Below, piece after piece: positions 45,123 through 58,074 of a stretch of DNA of 64,000 nucleotides. The position numbers and the translations under genes were made by a program. The stretch spans positions 1,190,573,001-1,190,637,000 of the forward strand of contig CM028132.1 in NCBI GenBank assembly GCA_016271365.2. The letters are read 5' to 3'. Under the pieces are notes generated by a model that was given only the letters and a program-made list of their open reading frames with translations, was not told the DNA's origin and did not search any database. The DNA comes from Neoceratodus forsteri (Eukaryota; Chordata; Ceratodontiformes; Ceratodontidae). Position 1 is the stretch's first letter; every line of letters begins with the position of its first letter.

Positions 45123-46539
45123 GTATGTACCACGATGCAATAACGTTGTCTTTTTTTTTTTTTTAAAGATTGTGTGTGTGTGTGAATTTCCGTGCTTGTG
45201 AAATGTGCTGGAATAACAGCATTAAACCTGAAGTCCTCTGCTTATTCATATGACAGGTACAGCACAGGCGATTACAGTCCAAGTTTCCCCACTCTGCCCC
45301 ACCAGTGTTTCTCAACCCTACCAATGAGGGATCACCACATAGGTGAGAGGGTAGTTCTGACCTCATGACTATCCAGTCCTTGGCCTCTCATGTGATTGCC
45401 AACAAGAATGCCAGTTAGTACCAAGTGTGGTGATGTTTTTTTGATGTGAACACCTGCCCACTGGGAACTGGATTGAAACCACCTCAACTCATTTCACATA
45501 GGCGCTGAACAGCCCTCAGGTGATAGTGGCTTTCACCACTACCGACCTGTGCTGAATTTGAACACATTAACATTTCTGTTGAGTACTTCTGCTAGATTGT
45601 TTGTTTGGTTGCTTTTGTGTGTGGTTTATTTTTAGTTTTATCACCATACAGCAGGAGGCGATAACTGTGTTTTTTCCTTTGCTTTTGTCTGTGTGAACTA
45701 GGGGTGTGCCGGTCAGCTTTTCCCTGATCTGATGAGCTAGGTCAGGTCAGGCAAACCAGAACCAGAACCAAAAATGCCATATATAGGGATAAGAAATTAT
45801 ACAATCTATCTAAAAATAGAATAAAGCTACACAGCAGCTCTGGGTTGCTTCATTCAGAGGGTTACTGTGAACAAGTGGCTTCATTTTCTACCCTTTCTGT
45901 GCTACTGTGATCCCACCCAACCTATTTGAAGTCACCTAGGAGGTGAATCTGTGACCTTGTCACCCCACGGACTTTGAATAATCCTATTTATGTAATACCT
46001 ATGAGGATACAAAATAGAGCATAACAGTGATATTTGCAATTACCCTGGACCTAGAGTGAGAATATTGTGATGTTCTCATTCTCTGTCCCCTTAGCAAAAA
46101 ATATTCTCACTGTTGGTCGTAATTGGTTGGAGTCGGCAGCGCATGGCATTCAACTTTAACTAGGATATCTCCTCCATTAGGCCAGCCCTTTGGAACTGGA
46201 AGCCATCAGTGTCAGGACCACACAGAACATTTTTGCTAGTGGGGGACCACCTCAATAACATGCAGCGTCAACATGAATGTAACATGGGTGGCCCCATCAC
46301 TCCTCAGTTCTTTCTCCTGCCATCGGTCATCCTCATTGGACCTGCTGAAAGAAACAACATTGGAGAAGCCATTGCTTCTATTTGTTATTTTCTATAGCAG
46401 TTTAGTATTGCCGTCTCTGTACGCCAATGAAATCTAATGAACCATTATTTAGATGTTGCATTTGCGGTTATAAAATCTACAAAGGCGACGCATTCTATTT
46501 GTGTCTGTTGTTGGGGCCTTTCTCATAGCATGAGCACTT
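45123..46539 (+). other. Semaphorin intron or downstream sequence; no other gene seen
   Basis: Begins with the GTATGT donor and a T-run followed by (TG)n at 45151-45184. There are no ORFs with motifs and no recognised exon. Everything to the right-hand window edge may still be this intron. Confidence 0.6.
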
Positions 46540-49500
46540 GTGAGATTTGCCAGGGTTCAACCAGATTACAAGGCTACAGCGTACAAAGGCTGTAGGGTGT
46601 TGATCTTTTTAGGAAATATGGGCTAGAACACAGGGGAGGTGGTGTGGAAATGTATATAAAGCAAGGTATTAATGCAGTGCAGACATTGCAGGATGAATGT
46701 GAAGAACTTAAAGTGCTCTGGGTAAAGATCAGACCAAAGGGAGCTAATAAAATGTACCTAGGAGTTGTATATAGACCCTCAAGTGTGACTATAGAAGAGA
46801 TGAAGGGATCTAAATGGAAAAGTGACCTTATTCGAACAAGAGGATAATTTGTATATAATGGGTGATTTTAACTTGCCAGGGAGCAAATAGGACACCATGA
46901 CAGGTACTGCAGCTAGGAAAGGGAATTTGTTGATCTAGTGATGTCTTTTCATCTGGAACAGTACATTCAAGTGGCACAAGGGATTTATTAGTCTGGACGT
47001 GGTTCTGTGTAATATTGATGGGGGGGGGAGTGACTGCACAGTCTGGGAGCCACTCTCTTGCAGTGGACACAACATGGTCACACTTAAGATTGAAATGATG
47101 TAGTTAAGGTGTTGGGAACTACCAGTATCAAATGCTTTTCTAAGGCAGACTTGGAAGGTGTGAGGAAAGAATTGAGTGAGTGGGACTGGGAGACTGAACT
47201 GCAGGGGCTAGGGCTGGGTAACCTTTGGAACAGACTGATAAAATAAGGGAGTTTAAATCCTAATATATTCCAACCAAACTGAAATATGATGCCCAAGGTA
47301 AATGACCTAAACAAAGGCATCTGAACATTATTAAGGGCTAAGAAAAAGGCATATAATATAGCTAAGAAAAGTGACCAATCCTCCCATTGGACAGCATATA
47401 GGAACCTTGTTAAGAAATGTAAGAATGAGATCAAAAGAAGTAAGGTGCAGGAGGAGTTTAAAGTGGCAGTGGCAGCATGTGACAACTATAAAGCCTGTTA
47501 TAAACATATAAATAAGGTGAAAGGAAAAGCTCCTATTACAGGCCCTTTGATTGTTGAGGGAGAGGTTGTGTCCAATCCAGCAGAAATAGTACACATATTT
47601 TGTTCTATTTATTGCAGCAATACTGGGCATCTAAGTAATATCACATACCCAGAGAGAGGTTGGTGAGGTATGGATTGCAAAAGAAAAGATAGGAAAGCTA
47701 TTATCAGGCCAAAATGCCAGATGCATTGTGCCTCCTTTATTTGTAAATACTGGTTTGGGTCCCTTCCCTCCTACCTCTCATCACTCCTCTCCATTGTTTT
47801 CTCTGCCTCATGCGCTCTCCATTCCAGGAACCATCGCAGCCTTGCTTTGCCATGTTCCCGTACCTCAGCTGTCCTGTCAGCCTTTACCTATCATCTTCCT
47901 TTTCACTGCCTTCCCTCCCTCCCTCCCTCAGGTATCAACTGAGACTTCTTTCTTCCCTTTGCTCCTGTCTCCCTTCTTCTTCTTAACAGTCCCCTCACAC
48001 CTGGTATAATACTTAACAGCTAATTTTAATTTCTTTGATCATTTTGCACTTTAATGGTCTTTGTGTGCTATAATGTTGCATTCGTCTGTAATACTGTATT
48101 TGTCTAAGCTACGTTCTTATTTCTTATCCTTTGCTCCGGTTGAACCTGGAAATGAGCAGTGGCTCAGTGTGCCTTTCCCAGTCACCAGTTTTCAAATAAA
48201 TAAATGAGAACAAGACACACGAACTGGACAACTTACCCACAAGGGTTATCAAGGAAATGGCTAATTACATTTCTGGGCCTCTTAAATTAATGTGTGAAAA
48301 CTCTGTAAATAATGGAAATATGGTACAGGCATGGAGAGAGGCAAATGTGGTAGCACTACACGAGAAAGTACCAAGGAGTAAATTTAGAAACTATGGACCT
48401 GCGAGCCTCACTTCAGTCTCGGGCAAGGTGTTGGAAACCATAGGACGGAGGAGACTGAGAATTACATAAATAAGAACAGTACCGGTGACAATACACAGCA
48501 TGGTTTCAAAGTAAGGAGATCTACCAGACAAATTTAATAGAGTTTTTTGAGCCAGTAAGCATGACACTTGATAAGGGATGGCCTGTGGATCTGGTTTACT
48601 TAGATTACAGTAAGGTCTTTGAGTCGGTGCCACATAAGGAATTGGTGGAAGAGATTGCTAGAATTGGCATAGATGGAAAATAGTGAAATGGATAAGTTCA
48701 TGGTTGGAAACCAGGATCCAGAAGGTTACAGTCCAGGGTCAAGCATTGGATTGGGGCAGGTGACAAGTGGTGTGCCAAGGCACGGTGCTGGGACCTGTGT
48801 TGTTTAATTTATAAGTATTTTCCATGCAAAGCACTAGGGGTGTTTGGATGAACAAGTTTGCAGCTGATATGAATGTTAAGAGTTATAGTTGATAGTGGTG
48901 AGGGTGTAAGGTCCATGAAGGAGAACCTTAAAAAAATCTGGAAATTTGGGCAATGAAAGCCAACCTAAATGTCAATATCAAGAAATGTACCATTGTGTAC
49001 CTAGGGAATAAAATCCCACATGCTTCATGTGCATTGTATGGAAATGAACTCAGGACAACAACTGAGGAGAGAGACCTGGGAATTACGGTCACAAATAACT
49101 GTATGTTCAGTAACCATTGTAGACACGTGGCTAAAAAGGGATACAAGATCCTGGGGTTCACAGGAAGAAATATCAGCAGCAGAAATAGGGGCTGTGATTT
49201 TGATATTGTATGGATCACTGGTTAGACCCCATCAGAGTATTGTAGCCAGTTTTGGGCACCCCATCATGTAAGTTGTTGGAGGCAGTCCAGAGACAGACAA
49301 CGAAGAGGATGGGAGGCATGATGAGGAAACCTATGAGGAGAGAGATCTAGAGGGCTGAATATGTATACCTTTGAGAAAAGGAGATTGTGGGGTGGTATGT
49401 GCCTATGTACGTAGAGCATTCCAAATCAGAGACCTATGGAAGTGTCTAGGGCTTAAAGCAAGTGCCTACCTATAAAGGAAGAAGAAGAAGAAACAGTAAT

Positions 49501-49639
49501 AACAACTAAAGGGGATGTTGCATAGAACAGCCAGAAGAGTTCTGTGGTTTACCGAGAGGGTTGCGAGTATATGGAACTCACTGCCAGATTCAGTTATATT
49601 AAGTTAGACTATGGGTAGTTCCAAACAAAACTCAGTGAT
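46540..49639 (+). mobile_element. CR1 non-LTR retrotransposon, decayed
   Basis: The endonuclease is readable from VEMYIKQGINAVQTL and LKVLWVKIRPKGANKMYLGVVYRPSSV (46650-46790), through GDFNLPG (46861) to SGHNMVTLKIE (about 47055). RT remnants follow: ELDNLPTRVIKEMANYISGPL (48225-48285), NYGPASLTSVSGKVLETI, DLVYLDYSKVFESVPHKEL (about 48592-48645), and the 3' region with TEERDLGITVTNNCMFSNHC, INSRNRG and RVASIWNSLPDS (49558-49590). All frames are broken. It is split by a ~480-base insertion and cut at its 3' end where the DIRS element starts. Confidence 0.85.
47725..48208 (+). mobile_element. Insertion with AATAAA-type tail inside the CR1
   Basis: The CR1 frame ...RPKCQ stops at about 47720 and ENKTHELDNLPTRVIKE resumes at about 48208. 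The intervening pyrimidine-rich sequence ends CCCAGTCACCAGTTTTCAAATAAATAAATGA, the tail style of an L2-like 3' UTR or a derived SINE. No coding motif is seen in it. Confidence 0.65.
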
Positions 49640-49654
49640 TTCAAACAACATGAC

Positions 49655-49791
49655 GTCTTGCTATATTATAGACATTAGCAGTTTGATCCAGCTCTAGAAC
49701 TGCCCTGGAGTGAAATGGTTAAAACCATTCCAAAATAGAATTTTGGCACGAGAGCAGCTCTATCTGTGTCATTTCAAACTTGAACTGTCAG
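49655..49791 (+). repeat. DIRS left inverted terminal repeat
   Basis: Pairs with 55105-55240 over about 136 bases (GTCTTGCTATATTATAGACA ... GAACTGTCAGAT), with few mismatches by eye. Confidence 0.92.
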
Positions 49792-50172
49792 ATTCTTTAC
49801 TCCGCCTCAGTGAACAGTCGCTCCGAATTTCTCCTTCTGCTCAGTTCATTTCTCCGTTTAAAAGTGTTTTCGGTTGGATTTAACTGAGAATAGTTTTATT
49901 TAACACAAAAACCGTTCGGTTCAAGCTCTATCTGTGGTAACCGTAAGTAAATGAAGGTTTTGTCTGTGTGGAACTTGTAAGTTATCGGTTGGTTTTGAAC
50001 CGATCAGTGGAGTTTAAAACTCATTTAAAACTAAAAGTTACTATTTTAGAGTGCGGTTCCCGGTTCTTATCGGTTCTAAAAAAGCGGATTTATTCACGTT
50101 TTTTCAATACTACGTATTGATTAGGAACCGATAAAGGGTGTCTTGCCTGGCACCCGTTAAAGGGAACAAGTT

Positions 50173-51261
50173 TTGGTTGAGGCTGGAATTATGTCTGAGA
50201 AACCCAAAAGAAAAACCGGGCCCACTGGGTTTCAACACTGTGATGTTTGTGGGGAAGTCTTGCCAAGGCTGACCCACACACCACATGTGTTTATTGTCTG
50301 GGGTTTGACCACCTCCAGTCAGACTGCCAGGTATGTAAGAATTTCCCTGCAGCCACCCTGGAAAAAAGATTGGGCAGGCTCAGGGAACGAGAGGCCAAAA
50401 AGTCCGCTGACCCGGATGGCCAGCCCGGTTCGGTGCCAACTGAACCAGAGGGAGTGCCCTCTGACCAGAGCCAGACTTCCTCGGGCAAAAGGAAAGCTGG
50501 TTCTGAGGAACCAATTCCAGTAAAGGAAACAAGCAAAATCAGCAGGTCTGGAGTCCAAAATTCCTTCTCCAACTGCTGCAGAGATAGCAAAAGCCATACA
50601 AATTGTCCAGTCACTGTCTCAGGGTCCGTCCGAACCACCAGTTTCTGGTAAAAGGTCGGTTCGTCCGGTCCCAGTGGTTCAGGATTATGATATTGAGGAA
50701 TTTTATGAACCAGAGGAGGGGGAGGAGGATTATGAACAGTATGAATGTGGCTGGGAAGGTCTGGGTGTGCCCACTGAATTGGACATCTCCCCAGACAGAC
50801 CTTTAGAATCTCCCCCTATGCTGTCTGAGTCCCCATCTCATTTTATGTTTTATAAAAAAGTTGCTGAAACCCTCCAGCTTCCTTTAGAAGAGGCTGTGGA
50901 TGAGCAAGAGGAGCCTGATTATGTAGAAATGATGGATATTCCAGAGTCTAGGAGATTGTCTATTCCTTTACATAAGTCTTTTAGGAAACAAACAATTAAA
51001 ATTTTAAAAGCTCCTAATTCTGTGCCTCCTGTAGATAAAAGATGGACAGAAGGTATACATTGTCAGGCCCTGATACAGAATTCCTTTCTCAGCAATGCAG
51101 TCATGTTAGGAGTAGTTCAGGCTGCTGCCTGTGATAAAGCTAATATTCCTTGGCTTCACATCCTCCTGACAAGGATTCCAGGAAGATTGATGCCATGGCA
51201 AAAAACAGTATATGGCAGCCTCTCTGGGACTCAGAGCAAGCAAATTATATGGCTTATGTAG
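50173..51261 (+). pseudogene. DIRS gag-like ORF remnant
   Basis: Reading across frames gives HCDVCGEVLPR, then ADPHTTCVYCLGFDHLQSDC and CKNFPAATLEKRLGRLRERE. The cysteine/histidine spacing is the one characteristic of DIRS gag proteins. Next come a charged linker, the acidic EEFYEPEEGEEDYEQYE region, and a downstream domain (FMFYKKVAETLQLPLEEAV). It presumably binds the element RNA. At least two frameshifts are present. Confidence 0.8.
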
Positions 51262-51788
51262 CTAGGTATCAGAAATCTAGATGGGATACTGTTATAATTG
51301 GCCAAGCAGGCCCATGGCCAGCTGGCTAGTGAACTAGAACAGGTGGCTGCTGATGGCATTGAAGCCTCTAAGGTTCAGTTTCATGCTGCTGTGGATGTTA
51401 ATGATGTTTCCTCTAGGGTCATGGCCATCTGTAGCTTTTAGTAGGTTGGCCTGGCTCAGGTGTACTAGTTTGTCACAGGATAACCAGACTAAGGCTATGG
51501 ATTTTCCTGTGGTGGGAAATTCTCTGTTTGGAGAGCAGACAGAGAATTACATGAAGAAGATGGATGAATATGGGACTACTTACAAGAGTGCCCAGGCTAA
51601 GGAGCGGCAAGCCACTCCTCAAAGGCATGCCCCAGGGGTAGGGGTAGGGTAGGCCTTTTCACAGGCCTTTCTACCAGACTCAGGCCTCCTCTGCCTATGC
51701 TCAGAGGGCTTCTTCAGAGGCAGGGGTAGGCGAGGGTGGGCAGACCTGCTCCCACCCCCAGCCTAAAGCTCCTGCGAAACAAGGCACC

Positions 51789-53644
51789 GTGATGGGGTGC
51801 CCAGGGCCAGATTCTCCTGTACCAGTGGGGGCAGGCTGGCTTTACTTCAGTCAGAATTGGGCTTCTTTAACCTCAGACAAGTGGGTTCTGGAAGTAGTAA
51901 GCCAGGGTCTGGTTCTCAGCTTCAGAAAGTTTCCCAAGTTGAGAAGCAGACTTTTCTACTCAAGTGCTTCAGAGACCCTCACTCTGGAAACAGAGGTCTC
52001 ATCCCTGTTAGCTCTCAGAACAGTAGAAAGGGTTCCTCCCTGCATCAGGGCAGGGTCTGTATTCAGATACTTCTTTACCCCAAAAGACAGGAGAGTGGCG
52101 GCCCATTTTAGATCTCAGATATCTGAACAAGCATCTTTTGAAACCAAAGTTCAAAATGGTAACTCTGGCAATGATTTTACCTTCCCTAAGGCCAGGGGAC
52201 TGGCTAGCCTCCCGGACCTCAAGGATGCCTATTTCCATGTCCTAATCAGAAGATCCCCTCGAAAGTACCTCAGATTGAACTGCCCTCAGGTCATTACCAG
52301 TTCAGAGCAATGCCCTTGGCCTTACCTCTGCTCCAAGGGTATTCACAAAGTGTCTAGCAGTGGCAGTGGCCCACTTAAGGAGACAGAGGATTGCTGTTTT
52401 TCCCTATCTAGATGACTGGCTCATTGTAGGCCAGTCCCTAGAACAGGTAAAATCTCACCTGCAGGTCACCCAGCAGCTTCTCACCTCCCTGGGTTTTCTG
52501 CTAAACCTACCAAAGTCAGTTCTGGAACCAGTCCAGGTACTCACTTTTATAGGGGCAGAATTGGACACAAAGCTAGCCAGAGCCTTTCTTCCCCCAAAAA
52601 GGGTAAGGAATTTAGTGGCTCTGGCCTCCTCCTTCACTCTGCAGGTCTCTCGACCAGCAAGACACTTTCTGCAGCTCCTGGGGCACATGGCTGCATCCAC
52701 AGCTGTTGTGCAGGGAGCCAGATTTCAGATGAGAGACATTCAGTTTCACTTGAGAACCTTTTGGTCTCAGGAAGAGACCCCTTTCAAGTTGGTCCCAGTG
52801 ACTCGAACCTTGATCCTAGCTCTCCAGTGGTGGCAGGATCAGAGCAATTTAGCGGGGGCCCCTTCATTTCCCTTCTCACGACTTGACTCTCACTACAGAT
52901 GCTTCCCTTCTGGGTTGGGAGCCCACATGGGTGACCTTTCCACTCAGGAGTTTGGTCCCCAGGAATCTCTGCTCCACATCAATTTGCTGGAACTCAGAGC
53001 TGTCTTTTAGCTCTTCAAGCTTTTTCTGCATCTGTCCACGACAAGGTGATACTAGTCAGAACAGACAACACCACAACAATGTGGTACATCAACAAACAGG
53101 GGGCACTGGTCTTGACCTTGTGTACGAGGCAATGAAGTTGTGGTCTCTGGCCTATTCCCTGAACACTTCCCTCATAGCAGTTCATCTTCCAGGGAAGGAC
53201 AATGTCCTAGCGGATGCCCTCAGCAGGATTTCCCAGGGCCATCACGAATGGTCCCTGGATCCTCAAGTGCTGGGGATAGTTTTTGCCAGGTGGGGCATCC
53301 CTCAGATAGATCTTTTTGCAGCCCCAGACAATCACAAACTTCCTCTGTTCTATTGCAGACCTCCAGTGTTGGGCTCAGTTCCTCTGGATGCCCTTCTTCT
53401 GGATTGGGAGGGAAGTTCCTCTATGCTTCCTTCCTCTCCTATTCAAAGTACTAGTCAAAATCAGATTTCAGCCTTGCAGGGTGATTCGATTGCCCCGATT
53501 GGGCCAGGCAGCCCTGGTACCCTCCTTCTGTCTCTGACAGTCCATCTTCCCTGTGCCTCCCAGGAATCACAATCTGTTGACTTGTGCCCAGGGAAGGGTT
53601 TGGTATCCGAACCTCATCCCTCAACCTCAAGGCCTGGCTCTTGA
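51789..53644 (+). pseudogene. DIRS reverse transcriptase-RNase H remnant
   Basis: The RT core spans three frames: LPDLKDAYFHVLIRRSPRKYLR (52208-52275), then AVFPYLDDWLIVGQSLEQV with the catalytic YLDD at 52405-52416 intact, and FLLNLPKSVLEPVQ. RNase H follows: TTDASLLGWG (about 52886-52915), HINLLELRAVF, RTDNTTTMWYINKQGA, and LPGKDNVLADALSR (about 53190-53235). The DIRS-typical WGIPQIDLFAAPDNHKLPLF comes after. The enzyme would copy element RNA into circular DNA. Confidence 0.9.
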
Positions 53645-54654
53645 GGAGTTAAAGTTGCTGATTTACACCTCTCTCAGGGTGTTCTTGAGATCTAAAGGCT
53701 TCCAGAGCCTTCCACTAGGAGCTACTTATAGTTCTAAATGGAAAGGTTTTCCATTTGTGTGCTGAGAAAAATATTTCCCAGAATCTGCTGAATTGCCCAT
53801 TTTGTTAGATTACATGGTACATCTTAATTCTTGAGTCTCAGACCAGCTACCCTGAGAGTTCATCTGCAGCTGTGTCTGCTTTTGTGTCAGCAGGAAAGTC
53901 ATCCCCTCTTTCCTCTCATCCTGTGTTTTCCAAGTTTTTTAAGGGATTACTCCATACTAATCCTCCCTTTTGAACCGGCCCCTGCTTGGGACCTTAATGT
54001 TTGCATTGCCCAGTTAATGCAACCCCTTTGAACCTCTGTCTTCTGCAGAGCTTAAGTACCTAACTTGGAAAACTGTTTTCTAGTGGCTATCACTTCTGCC
54101 AGACGATAAGTGAATTGCAAGCCTTGTCAGTGGAGACTGACTTTATTTCTTTCCACAGGGATAAGGTAGTCCTTAGGACTAATAGGAAGTTTTGCCTAAG
54201 GTGGTTTCATATTTCCATCTTAATCAATCTATCTCCTTTCAGTATTTTTCACTGATTACTCCTCTTCAGGTGAGAGGAGGTTGCATAGCCTGGATGTTAA
54301 GAGCTCTTAGTTATTATATAGAGCGCATCAAGGTCACAGGTTCGATCCTCCAACTTTTCCTTACCTATGGTGAAGTTGGGAAAGGCAAACCTGCCACTAA
54401 GAGATCAATAGCCAGGTGGATTGTCTCTTGTATCCAATTTTGTTATCAGAAAGTGGGCAGAGCCCCGGTTTGAGGCTCATTCTACCAGGGGTACAGCTGC
54501 ATCTCTAGCTGCTGCCAGAGATATCCCTTTATTAGAGATTTGCCAGGCTGCTACTTGGAAAGCGGTACACACTTTGACCAAGCATTACTCCCTGGATGTC
54601 CAGGCCAGGAGAGATGCTGGTTTGGCACAGCTGTTCTTCAGAGCCTATTCCTAA
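53553..54654 (+). pseudogene. DIRS tyrosine recombinase remnant
   Basis: The catalytic C-terminal part is well kept: RFEAHSTRGTAASLAAA carries the His-x-x-Arg box at 54478-54489, followed by ICQAATWKAVHTLTKHYSLDV with the nucleophilic tyrosine codon at 54586-54588. The N-terminal part (RPATLRVHLQL..., near 53831-54031) is broken by several stops. It would integrate the circular DNA by site-specific strand exchange, in place of an integrase. Confidence 0.88.
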
Positions 54655-54696
54655 GTAGGTTCTGCCCTCCTCCATGGAGGTACTGCTGTGTATTCT

Positions 54697-54793
54697 GCTA
54701 ATGTCTCTAATATAGCAAGACTTCATGTTGTTTGAAGAAAAATTACTCACCTTAGTAATGTTGTTTCTTCTAATGGAGTCTTGCTATATTATA
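54697..54793 (-). repeat. DIRS internal complementary region
   Basis: 54697-54735 is the reverse complement of the left end (49640-49678; one or two mismatches). 54735-54793 is the reverse complement of the right end (about 55230-55289). Together they act as a splint template for joining the two ends in the DIRS replication model. Confidence 0.93.
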
Positions 54794-55104
54794 AACCTCC
54801 TACCAACCTGCCCCTCTCAGAACCTCTACTTAGTGGGGTGCGGGCACAATTAGTGTGGGCACTACTTATGTCCTGTTAGCATTTTGTCCCCTTTGGGACT
54901 TTGGGGTGTGTATGTGTACGTCAGGTGTGTGTTTTATTATACTTATGTTCCATTTTCATATTATTAGAATGGTGTTAGTATTTCTGGTCCCCTGACTTGA
55001 GTCTTGGGTGTTGGGACCATCAATGGTTGTTATTATTTAGGTAGCCATTTGGCTAGTGTAGGTTACAGCTTCCACACAGACCTTAGTGAGTTGGGCTCGT
55101 AAAG

Positions 55105-55240
55105 ATCTGACAGTTCAAGTTTGAAATGACACAGATAGAGCTGCTCTCGTGCCAAAATTCTATTTTGGAATGGTTTTTAACCATTTCACTCCGGGGCAGT
55201 TCTAGAGCTGGATCAAACTGCTAATGTCTATAATATAGCA
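55105..55240 (-). repeat. DIRS right inverted terminal repeat
   Basis: Reverse complement of 49655-49791. The extension beyond it (55241-55289: AAGAAACAACATTACTAAGG...) is unique to this end and is represented, inverted, in the internal complementary region. Confidence 0.92.
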
Positions 55241-56323
55241 AGACTCCATTAGAAGAAACAACATTACTAAGGTGAGTAATTTTTTCTTCCTGGATGAACA
55301 CTGCATTCAGGGACGTAACTGCTGGTGACAACAAGCAACCTAAAGGCTCCAGCAGTCTCTTGCTTGTAAACAGCCTATGAAACCTGCGAAAACGTCCTTG
55401 TCCAAAAAGCGTTAAAGGCTATGGAGAAGGAAAAAGGCTCAAAATGTGCTTCTCCCTTATTACCATCCAGGGAAGCAGTCATTGAAATCGAAAGAGAAGG
55501 ACAAGGAAAGGATATCATTTTAGGCCCCCTCTTTGCCCGGCCATAAGCACAACCATAAGGACAAAGACTCTTTTCAGTGACCCATCTACTCTCAGGCTGT
55601 GCTGGCATTGTTCTCCGATATGATTCGACACATTCTGCCAGGGTTGCCATTGCAGGTAGTTTTAACTCTGATGGGGCCTTCTGATATGAGGCTTCCATCA
55701 ATGGATTCCAATAGCATACTGCAGGTTCCTACCATTTAAGGGCTCCAAACTGGTTATGATATGGAAGAAGCCTTGCATGGCCTTCAGTCTTCCAGGATGA
55801 GGTTAAGGTATGTGAGTCTCTGTATTCTACTTCCACTAGAGGGCATGGTAGAGGTTCTTTTCATAGGCCTGCTGCCAGAGGTAATCATGCATACTATCTG
55901 CTGGGCCATGGCAGATGTGGTGGTTCCCTCCCAGGTCTCCTCCCCCCGGTGCCAATGCCAAAGCACCATAAGGAATCAGTTCTGGTGGCCATGCTGCCCT
56001 CAGTTCTGCTTGACTCTCTTCCATCTCTCCCCCACTAGCTATTACCTCCAGGGGTGAATGTGGGGGCAGGATCTCCCTGCATTTAAAACAATGGCAGGAG
56101 ATCACCACAGACAAGTGAGTTCTGGAGATAATTGTAAGGGGGCATGCTCTGGAATTTCTAGAAATCCCTCCAGATTCTTCTCTGCCTCCCTCTTTTTATC
56201 CCCCAGGACACTTATTCCTTCTAAAGGAGGAGACTGAGTCCCTATTTTAGAATCCTGCCATAGAATTGGTTCCTCCACAAGATCAGAACAAAGGGTTCTA
56301 TTCCAGATACTTCTAGTCCCAAA

Positions 56324-57626
56324 ATGGATAGGAAATCTATGGCCTGTACTAGATCTCAGAGACTTCAACCTGTACATCAAATACAAAAAGACTCGAATGG
56401 TATCTCTGCAAGCCCTGATTCCCCTGTTACAGTAGGGGGACTGACTTTGTTCTCTAGACATGAAGGATGCATACCTTCATATCAAGATAAGGAAGTCCCA
56501 CAGACAATACCGCCACTTTATGCTGGAGAGCAGGCACTATCAGTTCAAGGTATTGCCCTTTGGCGAGTCTCCTGCGCCACAAGTCTTTACAAAATTCTTA
56601 GCAGTAGTTGCAGCAGCCCTTTGCAGGGAAGGCCTGCATGTTTTCCCGTATTTGGATGACTGGCTCCTGAAAGTCAGCTCCAAGGAATCTCTGCGGCACA
56701 CACTGTCATGAACCTGTCAGTTGTTCAACTTGGGGAGTCACGGTGAAAGGGCCAAACTCTGTGTTGTCTCTTTACCAAAGATTGCAATACATAGGGCTGG
56801 TCTTGGACATGGCACAGGGCTGTGCTTTCCTGCCCCATGACAGGGTGGACACACTAATTTCCCATACACGCGTGGTGCACAGGAGCCACTACAGTTCCAC
56901 ACGTACAATATTATGTCTCCTGGGCCACATGGCTGCAGCCATAGTCACTGTGCCACTAGCCTGACTTCTATTGCAGATACCACAGTGGACACTCAGGATC
57001 CAGTGGGATTAGTTGATAGACAAGTCGGAGCAAATGGTTCTCATCACCTCTCCATTAAACAGATCGTTATGATGGTGGATGGACTGTGAGAATCTACTGA
57101 GAGGATTTCCTTTCCATGTACTGGCTCCTGCACTGATCCTCACCACAGAAGCCTTGTGCTTCTGTTGGGGTGCTAATCTCAGCCCTTATCAGGGACCAAG
57201 GTGGAGGCCAAGCTGCATATAAATGTCCTGGAAATACGGGCTGTCCTGTACAGCCTCCAGAATCACCTCTGCCCTGGTCCTCCATTGATCTAGATGGACA
57301 ATGTCAGTGTGATGCATTACAAAAAACAAGAGGGCACTCATTCTTATCCCCAGTGCAGGAAAGCAATAAGAGTATGGTACAGGGCTCTGTCTCATGACCT
57401 TCAACTATCAGCCATGTTTTTCCCAGGTCTCCAACCCATCTTGGCAGACAGGCTAAACAGGTCCCAGTCAGTGGTTCATGAATGGGAACTGCTGACCTCT
57501 ATGGTAAATTACCTCTTCACAAGATGGGGTCATCCAGAGCTGGACCTTTTTGTGTCCCAACACAATGCCAAAACTGCCGTTTCTACTCACTTGCTCCAGG
57601 ACCTAGAGTGTTTTATTTTTTTGTGA
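56324..57626 (+). pseudogene. RT-RNase H remnant of the second DIRS
   Basis: MKDAYLHIKIRKSHRQYRHF, YQFKVLPFGESPAPQVFTKFL and VFPYLDDWLLK (YLDD at 56649-56660) lie in one 83-codon frame. RNase H and linker pieces follow: LCLLGHMAAAIVTVPLA (about 56910-56960), PILADRLNRSQSVVHEW and HPELDLFVSQHNAKTAV (57440-57580). Frames are broken between domains. Confidence 0.87.
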
Positions 57627-58074
57627 GACGCATTGTCCCTCTCTTGGAAGGGGAAATTGCTATTTGTATTCCCCCCATTCCTCTAATACAGAGGGTTCTA
57701 CTCCAGTTAGAGGTGGTGCGTGCCACTCTCATTCTCATTGCTCCATTCTGGCCTTGCCAAATATGGTTTCCACTCCTTCAGCATCTGGCAGTGGAACATC
57801 CTGTTCCTCTGTCAGGGTCAGCTGTCACAGGACAAAGGATCCCTGGTCCTTCTGGACCTGAAGTGCCTGCACCTGCATGTATGGCTCCTGAAAACATAGC
57901 CACTGTGTGAGCTGGGATTTCCAGCTAGGAAACCTTCTACCAGACATGCATATTCCCTGAAATGGAAATTCTGTGATCTGTTTCCTGAATATGGACCCTT
58001 TTAGATGTCCTGTGAACTCTGCTGGAATACTTGCTTTCCCTATCTGACTCGGGCTGCAATATTCCTCTATTGAA

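Larger units (their letters stand above)
49640..55289 (+). mobile_element. DIRS tyrosine-recombinase retrotransposon with complete termini
   Basis: A 5.65 kb element with the full set of DIRS structural hallmarks. Inverted terminal repeats lie at 49655-49791 and 55105-55240. Unpaired outer extensions lie at 49640-49654 and 55241-55289. An internal complementary region (54697-54793) is the reverse complement of the two outer ends joined head to tail. Both extreme ends carry TTC, matching the short terminal identity at which DIRS circles are thought to join. Coding order is gag-like, RT-RNase H, tyrosine recombinase, all + strand and all broken by frameshifts or stops. No target duplication is expected for this class and none is seen. 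Confidence 0.95.
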
